From Blepharisma stoltei (lineage: Eukaryota; Ciliophora; Heterotrichea; Heterotrichida; Blepharismidae), in assembly GCA_914767885.1 (NCBI GenBank), contig CAJZBQ010000017.1, forward strand, positions 62,001 through 126,000: a stretch of DNA of 64,000 nucleotides, in the 5' to 3' direction. Shown one piece after another: positions 1 through 10,558 of the stretch; position 1 is the stretch's first letter; each line of letters opens with the position of its first letter. The notes under the pieces were generated by a model that ran no database searches, had not been told where the DNA came from, and saw only the letters and a program-made list of their open reading frames with translations. Made by a program: the position numbers and the translations under genes.

Positions 1-789
1 AAGCCTTGCGTAGCATTTTTTAAAAGCTTGCTTTAAAGATGACATATCAGTAGAATTTATAGCTGAGTTGTCTCTAAAGAAATGAGGCCTTGTTATGACA
101 GGCAAATATCCTTCTAATAACTGAGGAAGGTTAATTTTGACATAGTCTGAGACAATATGCCCATATATTCCATGCCCATCTAAAATTGAAAATAAATATT
201 GGTCTGGGTAGCAGCAGAAATTTGTGCATATAATATAACTGTCTTGGTTAAATTTTTTTAATTTTCCAGCAGTTTTTCCAGTCCTAGAACATACAGAATG
301 TATGACATTTCGCTTTTTTTGAGGAATTCGAGTAGTGTCACTAAAAGTTTTATCAGCAATTTTTGGGGTAAAATTAATTCTGGTCGATATTTTTGGAGTT
401 GGCAAGTGACTGAGCTGGCTTAAGATTCTTTCCTTTTTATTTTCATTATTTATAGGCGAATTTGGACTATTTGTTCTTTCTTTTTCAATGCTGGGAAGCT
501 TATCTTTCAAAATTCTGTAGCTGCTTTGGCTTTTTATTAAGCCTGTATAATCGACTTTTAGCCGATCACCGTTAATTTGCCGTGAGCTTTCAGCAGTTTT
601 TATCGATTTTTTAAATGCTTTATTTTCTGATTCTGACTTATTTAAGAACGATTTTTGGGTTCAAGGGTCTTGAGCAATTTTCAATTGATGGTTACTTTTG
701 GCGTTGGATAGCTTGACCAAGTTAAATCTCTTGACATCTTCACGACTTGCTCGAAACACTGGGGAAAAGGGAGGAATGCGTCTTTCCAT
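1..789 (-). CDS. PP2C-type Ser/Thr phosphatase, 3' part outside window
   Basis: Reading leftward from the ATG at 789, an open frame of about 263 codons runs off the window edge, with one TGA (near 670) read as Trp. The first ~180 residues are basic, Ser-rich and probably disordered. Then comes the start of a PP2C fold: a short strand ending in FSILDGHG at about residue 200, whose Asp and Gly belong to the metal-binding motif of the PPM family, followed by a helix and KINLPQLL. PPM phosphatases remove phosphate from Ser/Thr with two Mn/Mg ions. The later metal-ligand Asp motifs lie beyond the edge, so activity cannot be judged. The family call rests on one motif and its surroundings. Confidence 0.7.
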
Positions 790-883
790 TTTTATATGAA
801 ATCCATTAGGAATCTTAGATTAATTATCTTTATAGCTATATAAAGATAACTTTAAAGTGTTTAGTAACAAGTTTAGATGATTT

Positions 884-2050
884 TAGTTAAAGCTCTCATT
901 AAACTCAATTAGCATCTTCTTGAGGTCTTGAATCAACTCAAGAAATGCTACCAGTTTTGCAATTTTATATTGGCCAGATCCGTCATTGTCTTGTTTAAGT
1001 TTTCTTCTGCATTTTTGATATTACTATTAGTAACCTCTTCAGTCTCGGCGATCCTTTCACAAACTTTGTTTGCAAGGCTGTTTAAATGGGTAACATAAAA
1101 ATTCAAAAAATCTAAACGGTACAAATTTCTAGCAGCTCCTCAACATCACAAGAAGAAACAATACTGAATTATCCACTTGATACCAGAGGTGGGTCATCAA
1201 TTAAAGCAATATCTTTCATATGCATTTTGCGAATTTCTACAAACTTCCAATTCCCCAACAACGCTTCTAAGGAACCGTTGAGAAAGAGTTAGCATAAGGG
1301 GAATATACCAAAATATTTTTTTTATATCCAGATATTAAAATATTTCCGTTAAATATTACACTACGACAATCCATATCAATTATCGGCATTTGAGCTATTT
1401 TAAATCACTGATTTTTATCCAGATCAAATCTGCCGGAGAAAAATGTCATTTTATAATTATAACCTCCAAAGCAATAAACATTCCTATTGATATAAATAGC
1501 TGAAGAGTAGCAGCAAGGCATCCCTCTTGGCAATGCTCGAACTTTATAATCACTGCCAATTATAAAAGTTATTCCAAGGTTTCATCATTCACCAAAGCAA
1601 AATATCTCATCATTCGGAAGTCGAAGTATGCATATGCCAGTCTGCAAATGCTTTGAAGGATTTAATTCAGACAGATTCAAATCAATATATCTTTCTCTAA
1701 TTTTTTCAATGTCTAAAATATGCAAGAGAGTTGCTTTATTCTCTTTATTGTATAATCTATAAATAGATGTGATTTTATGGTAGGCGTCTATATATTTCTG
1801 ATAAGCTTCATTGAGTTCTGAGCTATTAGTTTATTTTGATTATTGTATCACTCACGGATTCTTCTGAACTCTTGCTCTGTTTGTGTATCGTTATTATTTC
1901 GGCTTAAAATTGCAGATGTTTTAATTTCTAGATCTTGAGCAGTTAGTGACTGATTAGTTGCATTTTGATAGAATTCGGTTCCAGCGAAGTCTGGCTCATA
2001 ATTTGGGAATATTTTAATTGGATTTCGTTTAGAATCAAACCGTCATCTTA
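884..2050 (-). pseudogene. decayed kelch/coiled-coil paralog of the 34.5 kb gene
   Basis: Minus-strand frames between about 2050 and 1300 encode kelch-like blades (ILRLPNDEIFCFGEWWNLG, AIYINRNVYCFGGYN, FNGNILISGYKKN) that closely resemble the blades of the gene at 34487-37749. UGA read as Trp is needed in the blades. The frame is broken near 1840 and near 1290. A separate short coiled-coil frame (about 1150-884) ends with TAA. No N-terminal zinc-binding region and no TPR tail are seen. A broken paralog is the simplest reading. Unrecognised IESs or micro-introns joining the parts are an alternative. Confidence 0.45.
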
Positions 2051-2081
2051 ATTATAATTATAGAAAAGTCCAATGCCTTAT

Positions 2082-2740
2082 GAAGACGGCCTCCTTCACT
2101 AAGGCTTCTCCACTTGCTCGCCAGTTCGTGTTTCACAAGATCTCGAAGTTTGATCCTGGTGGCAAGGACCTGCACTCGCTACTCGTAGCTGGAAGAGTTT
2201 AGCCACCCTGCAGTGCGTAACCATAAGTTGTTGACAACTGTGGAAAATTCAAGGTGATTGATTTTTTTAGAAATGCATTAAAATGGAGTGACGAGCCAAT
2301 CGACCCACTATTAACTCCTCTAGCTGAGCCCACATCTACTGGGGGCACGAGGAATGGAGGATGACGTTTGAGAATGTGTATTCAGCCAGATTTTACTTGG
2401 CTTCGTGAAGCTCAATGTATGGCTAGCCGATCTCAAGCTTACGCCAGATCAGGTTTTTTGTCTCAGAAGTAAAAGAGTTTATCCCAGCAGAGTAGAGACA
2501 CTTTTTGACTAATCATGACTATTCCCTAACATCAAACCAGAAGTTCTTTGGCGTCGGATCTCCATTTGATGAGTCGACTAGAAAATCCAATCATTTTGAA
2601 TTTTACGCGGCGCGTGACACAAATCATCCAACTACTTGGGGAGCGAGCACAGACCTCTTCCAACAGTAGCAATCTTTATGATATCGTGAAACACGAACTG
2701 CGAGCAGGCAGGAAGCGTTAGGGTTAGAAGATCGTCTTTC
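2082..2740. mobile_element. TIR element without coding capacity
   Basis: Sequence near 2112-2140 (cttgctcgccagttcgtgtt) reappears inverted near 2680-2710 (aacacgaactgcgagcag). The match extends weakly outward to GAAGACGG on the left and CGTCTTTC on the right. The inside is richer in GC than the flanks and has no long frame. A non-autonomous inverted-repeat element about 0.66 kb long is the likeliest reading. Exact ends and target duplication are not clear. Confidence 0.45.
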
Positions 2741-4163
2741 AGGAATTACAGCGGACTTGCTATAAGTATAATTAGATTAAAATGGTTGAATTTTCTGGAC
2801 GAATCTCTGTCAAAATATAAATCTGAAGCCCGGAGCATAACTCCTAGTTTCATGCTTGGAAATAGTTCCGTTTGGCTAGGAAAACTAACCACTCAGTTCC
2901 ATCCCCTATGAGTCAAAACCTGACTTAGATGCGAACATGCGGTCGGCTTTATCTCGACGTTGCACTCAACTAAACCAGGTAAAAACTTACCATGTGTACA
3001 CTCTCAATACCATATCTCCTTTCTCCCAAGGCCTCCACACATCTGTGGAATGTCAGCTGCATGAGTTAAGAGAGTGGGTTAATTCACGGCACCACTATAA
3101 TGTATCTGCTTCGAACCAAATCATTTATTTGCCATAATATATCTTATATTTATCTGGTCTTCTTCAATTAGTTTTGGCAATTGATGCTTCTCTTTAGTTA
3201 TTTTTTTAGTAATCTTTTTATAATAGAGCCTAGGTTGTCTCAATAGGTAAGGAGATCCGTATTATAAAATAAACTCGAATCTATATTCCAATTTATAAAA
3301 ATAATTTAAGCAATTTCTTCATCACTTATTAATTTTTGGCCGTTTTTATAATTTTCTCAATATCGATTAAATTTAATATTTTTTTATAATTTCTCAAAGC
3401 AGTATTTTTCTTTTTGCAGGAAATAGTGTTCTTCCATTTTGTCTTCGAAATTTTAGTTAAAATAAAATTACTTTTATTTTTTACTGCATAATAAAGCCTT
3501 ATCTTCAAAAGTGAATTGTGAAAGACTTAAACTTGAATTATTCAAGAAGGTTCTTAATTTTTATAGTTCTGCTAAAATAAATACCTCTATTTAACAGCTC
3601 TTAAATAATGCAATAAATCAATAAATGCATAAAAATTATCTTTAAAATAAGTGGAAAACTATTTAATAACTATAAAACAGCACTTTCTGTAAATTTGTTT
3701 CTTTCTTAATAAATCATCAATTTTAAGGCATAGCCTGCAAGTGCTTCATAGAGCATACATACTTTGATTATTTTGTTGGCTATTTTTAGTTTATGGAGTT
3801 GTAATAAATATCTTGGGGTGAAAGGTTTTAAGGCTTGAATTTAAATAGTTCAATCCTTCCCAATTAGATTTTTTATATAAATCTAAAGGAGGACCAAGGG
3901 GTTATTATGATAAAATTTAAAAAAAATTAACCCCCTCTGTGTTCGAGCAAAATTTTTTGCTCGCTTACAGATGAGTGAGTTAGCGTCAATTATTTTTTAA
4001 CAAATTGCTTGCCTTAGGTGAAGTTCCATCCCATAAATTTATGAAGAACACCCACTAAAGTTTTGCAAGCTTTTCAAATCATGAACTTCTTATTGAAAAG
4101 GTGATTCCTTATAGCTGATCTGACCAAACAAAAACAGACTATCAATCCCCACCATCACCCTTA
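2741..4163. other. gene-poor, AT-rich stretch with a class B relic
   Basis: No supported gene is seen; short frames around 2937-3137 have no recognisable content. From 3150 to 3900 the DNA is very AT-rich. A hairpin at about 3943-3975, next to a C-run and followed by GAGTTA, resembles one end of the poly-C/poly-G insert family; the matching other end was not found. Plus-strand sequence near 2775 (gattaaaatgg) resembles the head of the SINE-like elements but nothing else confirms one. Confidence 0.4.
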
Positions 4164-4547
4164 CTCCCCCCCTCGAAGTTCGACCAAGATTTTTTTGGTC
4201 GAACTTCGAGGGGGTTAAGAAAAAATTTTTTTAAAAAAAATTATATAGAATTTTTTTTTTTATATAATTTAGTAGTTAAAAAAAAAAAATATTTATCATA
4301 TTCTTCTGTATGGTTGAGAGGGTGTAAGGGTTAGAAAAAATAGTGCAAGATGGTTTTTTTAACGCTTTTTTAGAACTTGAATACAAAAATCGCAAGCTCA
4401 CCCCCACATAGTTTAAAATTTTTTAAAAATTGCTTATTTTCCTGGTAAATTTCTATAGGTTCTTGGTCGAACTTTTAAGGGGGGTTAATTTTCCAAAAAA
4501 ATAGGAATTTTCCCTATATCTTGGTCGAACTTCGAGGGGGGGAGTTA
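4164..4547. mobile_element. class B insert, core TCGAAGTTCGACCAAGA, TTA repeats
   Basis: A 381-bp element flanked by TTA at 4161-4163 and 4545-4547. The left end is a hairpin: C-run, core TCGAAGTTCGACCAAGA, short T loop, inverted core, G-run, TTAA. The right end carries the inverted core twice in the same direction, each followed by a G-run and separated by a ~36-bp spacer (ttaattttccaaaaaaatag). A near-identical 381-bp copy lies at 15844-16224, flanked by TCA. It sits between genes, so excision cannot be tested by frame here. Confidence 0.8.
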
Positions 4548-4751
4548 GTTAACTCACTGAATCTGCTGGCTCTATCCAGAATAAATACTATGTTATTTGA
4601 TATAATTGACTCAATAATATATTATATAAAAGAGTAATTTTTGCATATAATATAACCTCAGTATTTAATTAAATTATAGAGTTCATTTATAATATGGTTA
4701 ATGAAGTACTTCTTCTTAATTGATAAGCACTTTAATTCACAACAGTTTAAT

Positions 4752-6170
4752 TTAAGAATTAGCCTGACCTATTTCTATTTTTTTCATAGCTTTTTCATAA
4801 TTTGGCTTTGCGATAGCTATTTTTCTTTCCAAAGTCTTTACCTGCAGCAGCAATTTGTCTTCTTCCCCTTTCAAGTCTATATAATCAGACACACTTGGAA
4901 GACTATCCAGATCATTTTTCTGTAACTGCAATTTTCTCTGCTTTTCTCCAATAAATTTCACTGTCTTTTTCACTTTTTGGATACTTTTCGTGTTGACTTT
5001 AATCTGTGAGTCAGCGTCAGTTATTTCTTGTTTCAGCATCTCAAGCTTTTTTTCTTCCCTTTGCAAAGTTTCTTTTACATTGGTTAGTCTCAGCGTGCAT
5101 TTTCCAGAAGTGACCTTCAAAGATAGCAGTTGTTTATTTCTGTCATCAATATCTCTCACAAGCTTTTTATTTTCTATTTGAAGCTGATGGAAGTCAATAA
5201 ACTGTAAATCATCACTTGCCTGCTCTTTTTTCGCGATTTTTGCTTTTTCTTTCTTAATATTCCTATCAAGCTGCTGATTCTGAAGCTGGAATTTTTCAAT
5301 AAGCATATCTTTTTGTCTGAGTTTTTCTTCAATATACTTTATAAGTCTTTCTGCGACGATTTTCCCAGTTCTTGAATTTTCAGAGCCCAAGACTATATCA
5401 CGCTTGAACTCATGGGCTTCTCGCTTAATTTCTGCAATATTCATATCAATTTCATCAAGCACCGCTTTCAGCCACTCCAGCAGTTCTTCACTTTTCTTTT
5501 GGCCTTCTTGGATTTTCTTCTTAAGTTCTTCCAGCTCTCCAGTTGCAATGTCATACTTCTCCTGAAGCGATAAGGTGCGGACCTCTTGTATCTGCTGCTG
5601 GCCGCCTTTTCGGCGCTTCCTGCTTTTGTCGACTTCTTTGGTTTCTTCTTCAGTTTCAATGGGTTCGTTTTTCTTGTTGTTGTTTATGTAGCTTTCGAAG
5701 AGCTTGTTTTCCCTTCGTATGGTCTCGTTGTCTTTTTCTAACTCCCCCCCCTCCGTGAGTGAACAAAACCATTAGAAAAATCGCTATTTTTTGCCCAAAA
5801 ACCCACCCTCCGTGAACAAAAATTTTTTATGGAAAAAAATTTTGATATATAAATGATAATTAGAATAATGAAATCTAGAGCTAATTCTGTTTAATTTTAA
5901 ACGAATTGCTTTTTAAAACATAAATTTTATAAATTAAATTAATATTTGCTTTCCAATTTTTGCGAATTAGGATTTTTTTTAAATTTCTCTAAAAAAAAAT
6001 TTTTTTTTATAAAATTTATATATAAATTTTTTTTAAAAAAAAAAAATTAACCCCTCCGTTAGTGAGCAAAATTTTTTGTTCACTCACAGAGGGGGGAGTA
6101 AGTCTTCCAGCATTTGACTCAGCTGTTCAACAGTCATGGCTTCCAAGTCTGACCTTTTGAACCCACTCAT
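4752..6170 (-). CDS. CCDC113: CCDC113/CFAP263-like ciliary coiled-coil protein
   Basis: The coding sequence is 4752-5741 plus 6102-6170, interrupted by a 360-bp insert; joined it has 353 codons including the stop. It starts MSGFKRSDLEAM. The C-terminal half is a long coiled coil containing DFHQLQIENKKLVRDIDDRN, typical of the DUF4201 region of CCDC113 and CCDC96, which in ciliates and animals work in axonemes and at basal bodies. The middle is Lys/Glu-rich. Joining at the shared TTA gives MLEDLEKDNETIRREN with no break. Length fits the family (about 350-380 residues). CCDC96 is the main alternative, but the short N-terminus favours CCDC113. Confidence 0.85.
5742..6101 (-). mobile_element. class B insert (IES) inside CCDC113
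   Basis: On the plus strand, TAA (5739-5741) is followed by CTCCCCCCCC and the core TCCGTGAGTGAACAAA; the other end is GGGGGGAG and TAA (6099-6101). The hairpin end lies at the right, so the element runs in the sense direction of its host gene. Removing it with one TAA rejoins CCDC113 in frame, while the insert itself is full of stops. Confidence 0.9.
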
Positions 6171-6480
6171 AATTTTTATAAGACTCCATAATTTAACCGC
6201 TTCTTATCTCTATTGAAAGGTTATTTTGCACCATAAAAGTTTGAATATTTAAAATAAAGAATTATTTTATTCAATAATCTAACATGAATTTATTGATCTC
6301 CCAGGATTTCTACTCGAATTGATAACCTTTTATAGCCTTCTTCCAGCTCGTCAGCTGATTCTAGTATATATTTTTCAGCAATTTTAATGCTGATGTGAAA
6401 TGGTAGTGCCGTGTAATAAAGATTAAATTAATTTGGACGCTAATTTCATATGCTACAGCCTTAATCTTAATTAAATGATT

Positions 6481-7152
6481 TTATCGAAGTTTATTTAACC
6501 AAATATATTTATTTTTGAAGTATTGGATCGGCTCAGATTTCACAAAGAAATCCACTTGGTATTCCGGGTTCACAGTCGTCAATCGCAAAGTCCTCCTCCG
6601 TATTCCCATATCATATAGGTGCAGATAAAAGGTGTCTCCACTACAAAACGATTTGTTTATAATTACATCATCCGCGAATTTCCAAATGCTGTAGCCCCAG
6701 TCAGCCATTCTCCATGTTTTTGAATTCCAGCCTCTCACAGAGCCACTGGAAGCCATTTCAAACTGTTTTACCTGGTGGACAAGAGTGATGTGGTCAATTA
6801 AGCATTCACCAGCCCACTGGCACTCGTCAAAAATGCACGGGATATTTGGATTAAACGTGCAGACCTGCTCATGAGTTCGTTTTTGGCTTAAAACCAAACG
6901 TTTGCCACACCCTTTGAAGGAGCAGACCACTTCAATGCTTTCCAGCATTCTTTCTAAAGCAATATTTCGGAACTTGTTCTGCAGAGGCAGAGAACATTCT
7001 GGACATGTGGCTTTTGTTTCGGAACAAGTTTTGCAGATTGAGTGACCATTGAAGCATTGATAAACTGGGGGCATAAATAGCTTGCTACAAGCAGGGCATT
7101 CAAGGCTACTGAGGAGCAGTTTGTCGATTTGTAAAGAATCTTCTCTTTCCAT
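6481..7152 (-). CDS. SIAH/SINA-family RING E3 ubiquitin ligase
   Basis: An uninterrupted frame of 223 residues. Residues ~18-54 form a RING finger (ECPACSKLFMPPVYQCFNGH, then CKTC and CPEC). It is followed by Cys/His pairs of the SIAH-type zinc fingers (CSFKGCGKRL, CIFDECQWAGE, H...H) and a short C-terminal beta domain. SIAH proteins bind an E2 and ubiquitinate substrates caught by the C-terminal domain. The protein is shorter than animal SIAH (about 280 residues), mostly in the substrate-binding part. ATG at 7152 is the first start upstream of the RING. Confidence 0.85.
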   Translation of the reverse strand: MEREDSLQIDKLLLSSLECPACSKLFMPPVYQCFNGHSICKTCSETKATCPECSLPLQNKFRNIALERMLESIEVVCSFKGCGKRLVLSQKRTHEQVCTFNPNIPCIFDECQWAGECLIDHITLVHQVKQFEMASSGSVRGWNSKTWRMADWGYSIWKFADDVIINKSFCSGDTFYLHLYDMGIRRRTLRLTTVNPEYQVDFFVKSEPIQYFKNKYIWLNKLR

Positions 7153-7492
7153 CTTGTTTTGTAAAATAATTAGTAATATAATGTTTATAATGTTATATTT
7201 TAGGTATGATTAGGAATTTGATTATAAATGTAGCAAAAGTTAAATGATTTGTTATGCCATAATTCGATATTTAAATGAATAGCATCATCTTACTCTAAAT
7301 TGTGAAAGGAATTATACTGAAATTAACAATTTTCAATATAAATTCCATTTTTTAACAAAAAAAACAGAGAGTTTAGGAAAAAGTTTAGTTCAAAAGGCAG
7401 TTATAGAAGGTCGATTTAACACTGCCATAGAATGAAAAGACGAAAATCTTACGTCAGAAGCAATTCCACTAAAAGACATCCTGAACTTCAAT

Positions 7493-8224
7493 TTGAACTC
7501 AGTCCCAAATCTTTATGAGTACAATCCTGCCAAATCATTTTTCAAAATCGACTTTACAGACCACGATATGATGGCACGAGCAATTACAAAGGTCACCCCA
7601 CCAAACGAAAAGTTTAAAGCTGTCTTTCTTGAAGAGCCAATGAGCATATGCGGGATTAATTATATGGGAAAAATCGTCATAAGTCATCCTGACAATGTAT
7701 CTTTCACGATTTACCTTCCAGGAGAGCTTACTTATGACCCAGCCGCAAGATTTAGTAACGAAGAAGATTGCTTATGGGTCGATTCTTCTCAGTTTACTCT
7801 AATTATCGCTTTTACGGTGGTTTTGATCAAGGCAGCAATGGTGGGAGCCCCAAAGGATTTTTTAAAGAAAACTTACCTCATAACAAAGCCAATTATTTCT
7901 CAGTATTATAAAAAGGAGCTTTTGTTCAGATGGATGTATAAACAAGTAAAATTTGCCTGCATTAAAAAAGTGCAACCTGCGCCTTATGGAGAAATTTTAG
8001 CCAAAAGAAGCTTCACAACAGTTTTATTAGGGAAGCAAGCCCCAAGTGCGCATACAAAGCTATATTTAGAAAATTATTTAAAACTTAAAACTGGAGGAAT
8101 TCCAAATGAAACAATAAAGATACCCACCCAATATTTCGAAGAACTCAAAGAGGACACAGAAGTAGAAGATGAAATAAAAAAAGCAGCTGAAGCTAATACA
8201 TCTCGTAATAATATCCTCTTTTAG
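7493..8224 (+). CDS. unknown protein, 5' end unresolved
   Basis: A clear coding frame ends at TAG 8222-8224 and stays open upstream to about 7281, including one TGA near 7435 read as Trp, but it has no ATG in its first ~90 codons. The given start is only where a strong coding look begins. The true start probably lies in another frame before an unrecognised micro-intron; ATG 7434 in the neighbouring frame is a candidate. The protein is mixed, with a hydrophobic segment (FTLIIAFTVVLIKAAMVG) and an acidic tail. I do not recognise the family. Confidence 0.6.
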   Translation: MNSVPNLYEYNPAKSFFKIDFTDHDMMARAITKVTPPNEKFKAVFLEEPMSICGINYMGKIVISHPDNVSFTIYLPGELTYDPAARFSNEEDCLWVDSSQFTLIIAFTVVLIKAAMVGAPKDFLKKTYLITKPIISQYYKKELLFRWMYKQVKFACIKKVQPAPYGEILAKRSFTTVLLGKQAPSAHTKLYLENYLKLKTGGIPNETIKIPTQYFEELKEDTEVEDEIKKAAEANTSRNNILF

Positions 8225-8254
8225 TTGAATAAACATTCAAGGTGCCTATTTAGA

Positions 8255-8534
8255 ATGCAACTATCTTTGTTGTCTATATAATTTAAGAGGCTATAAGCAT
8301 ACCCTAGCGCTAACTTCACTCCCAATTTTGGTTGAAGACACAAATGGTGGACCAACTATTGACGAAATTGAAATGGAAATTGATAACATCTGTGAAGGCT
8401 ATATCAGAGCAATGGACATCAATTTCTTCAAAATTGAACAGCTACTTAAAGATGGAAAGCGTTACGAAGATCCAATGGAAGACCCCAAATTCGCAATAGA
8501 GTCCTCATTATCATCCCAATGCCCTATTTTTTAA
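8255..8534 (+). CDS. small unknown protein with one micro-intron
   Basis: ATG 8255 to TAA 8534 with a 16-nt intron at 8272-8287 gives 87 residues (MQLSLLGYKHTLALTSLP at the start, CPIF at the end). It is acidic, with a helical middle (TIDEIEMEIDNICEGYIRAM). Without the intron the downstream frame has no ATG. It lies 30 nt after the previous stop and 44 nt before DDX10. No family recognised. Confidence 0.6.
8272..8287 (+). other. 16-nt intron
   Basis: gtctatataatttaag: GT...AG, 16 nt. It links the ATG-containing first exon to the downstream frame of the small gene at 8255-8534. Confidence 0.65.
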
Positions 8535-8578
8535 CATAAGATTTTGCTAATAAATAGCTTTCATATACCTCACATAAA

Positions 8579-10549
8579 ATGGTTAAAAGAGACAGAGACT
8601 TTTTCCCACAAGCTGACAAGCTAAAAGAAAGGATTCAAGCCGAAACTCCACCATCTGGCATATATGGCCTTCTCGACGAAAAAGACAGCGACAAGCTTGA
8701 ATTTATCAAGCTTAAATTTTCCGAACTCCCCATATCAAAAAACACAATATCAGGATGCATCAAAAACCAATGAACAACGATGACGCCAATTCAAAGAGGC
8801 GCTATCCCCCATGCACTTGCAGGACGCGACGTCTTAGGGACTGCCTTGACTGGCTCTGGCAAATCTCTTGCATTTTTGATTCCTGCTCTAGAAAAACTCT
8901 ACCGAGAAAAGTGGTCAAAAATAGATGGGCTAGGGTGCTTAATTATAGTTCCTACAAGAGAGCTTGGGATCCAGCTGTTTGAGACCATGAAAAAGCTCGG
9001 CGAAAGGCACCAATTTTCAGTGGGTCTTGTGATCGGTGGCAAAGACCTAGAGCACGAAAAAGAAAGGATAGGAATGATGAACATTTTGATAGCCACGCCT
9101 GGAAGGCTGTTGCAGCACATGCAGGAAACGTCAGATTTCAGGACAGACAACTTGCAGATGCTTATAATTGACGAAGCAGACAGGATTCTGGAAATGGGAT
9201 TCGAAGAAGCACTAAACAGCATTTTAGAGTACCTTCCTCCACACAGACAAAATCTCCTATTTTCTGCTACATTATCCAAATCAATACAAAGTCTAGTCAA
9301 GCTGCATCTTAACAGCCCTGAATATATAAACGTGCTTCCTAATAAAGAAGACATCGGTACACAATCAAAATTAACCCAGCATTATATAGTAATCGACCTC
9401 CCACACAAGCTTAATTTGCTGTTTTCCTTTATTCGATCTCATGTGAAATGCAAGATTTTGGTATTTTTTTCGTCGTGTAAACAAGTGAGGTTCACTTATG
9501 AGACTTTCAAAAAAATGCACCCTGGGATTCCACTTATGGAACTTCATGGAGGACAAAGACAGGACAAACGAACGGCTATTTATTTTAATTTTCTGGAGAA
9601 GCCTGAAGCTGTTTTATTCGCAACTGATATAGCAAGTCGTGGGCTAGATTTCCCAGCAGTACATTGGGTAGTTCAAGTTGACTGCCCAGAAGATGTGCAA
9701 TCCTATATACACAGAGTTGGCAGAACTGCTAGATATAAATCAGGCGGAAATGCGTTATTATTCCTTTTACCATCAGAAATTAAATTTATTGAGTATTTAG
9801 AAGAGAGGAAAATAAGTATGAAAAAAATCAAGCCAAACCCTAAAAAGACGTACTCAATTGTGAATAATTTGGCCAATTTTGTGGCAGAAGATTCAGCTAT
9901 AAAACATTTGGCAGAAACCTACTTCAAAAGCTACGTGAGATCAGTTTTCTTAAACCCAAATAAAGAAGTCTTTAACTTCAACGCCTTGCCCTTCAAAGAG
10001 TTTTCTGTATCTTTAGGATTAACAGGAGACCCAAATATTAGTTTAGTAGAAGGCGATGGCGAAACGAGGAAAAAGACAAAATTAGAGATCCTCAAAGAAA
10101 AAATCAAAAAGAAAAAAGAAGAGAAAAAGCGAAAACTCGCAGAGGAAAATGCTCAAGACGAGCCTCAAGAAGAACCTCAAGAAGAGGCTCAAGAAATTAC
10201 AAATGAAGAGGAGCCTGAAAATAATGAAGCAGAAAATATGGAAGTTGAAAGTGACGAAGACTTGTTCCAAATTAAAAGGAAAAATCACGGTTTAGAAGAA
10301 ATTGGGCTTGAAGCAATCCAAGAAGACTTCATGAGCAAGCGGCAGCTGAAAAAGAAGAAAAAAGAAAGCATTGAATTCAGCCAAAACCCTGAAGAAGATC
10401 TGACTGAGAAAGTGATATCCAGAGTCAAAGAAACCGCAGAAATCGCAAAAATAAAAGAAAAACAAAGGATCAAGAAGAAGCATAAAGAAGAAAGACTCAA
10501 GGCCCGCTCACAGCGAGAAGCAGGAAGTGAAGAAGAAGAAGAATTATAA
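8579..10549 (+). CDS. DDX10: DEAD-box RNA helicase DDX10/Dbp4
   Basis: A single frame of 656 residues if TGA at 8771 is Trp; that codon sits just before the Q motif (MTPIQRGAIPHAL), so the N-terminal 64 residues join smoothly to the helicase core. Visible motifs in order: ALTGSGKS (Walker A), PTRELG, DEAD, SATL, ATDIASRGLD and HRVGRTAR. The C-terminal third is Lys/Glu-rich, as in Dbp4. The family acts in the nucleolus on pre-18S rRNA, helping release U14 snoRNA. Length is shorter than human DDX10 (875) but close to yeast Dbp4 (770). Confidence 0.93.
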
Positions 10550-10558
10550 ATAATTAAA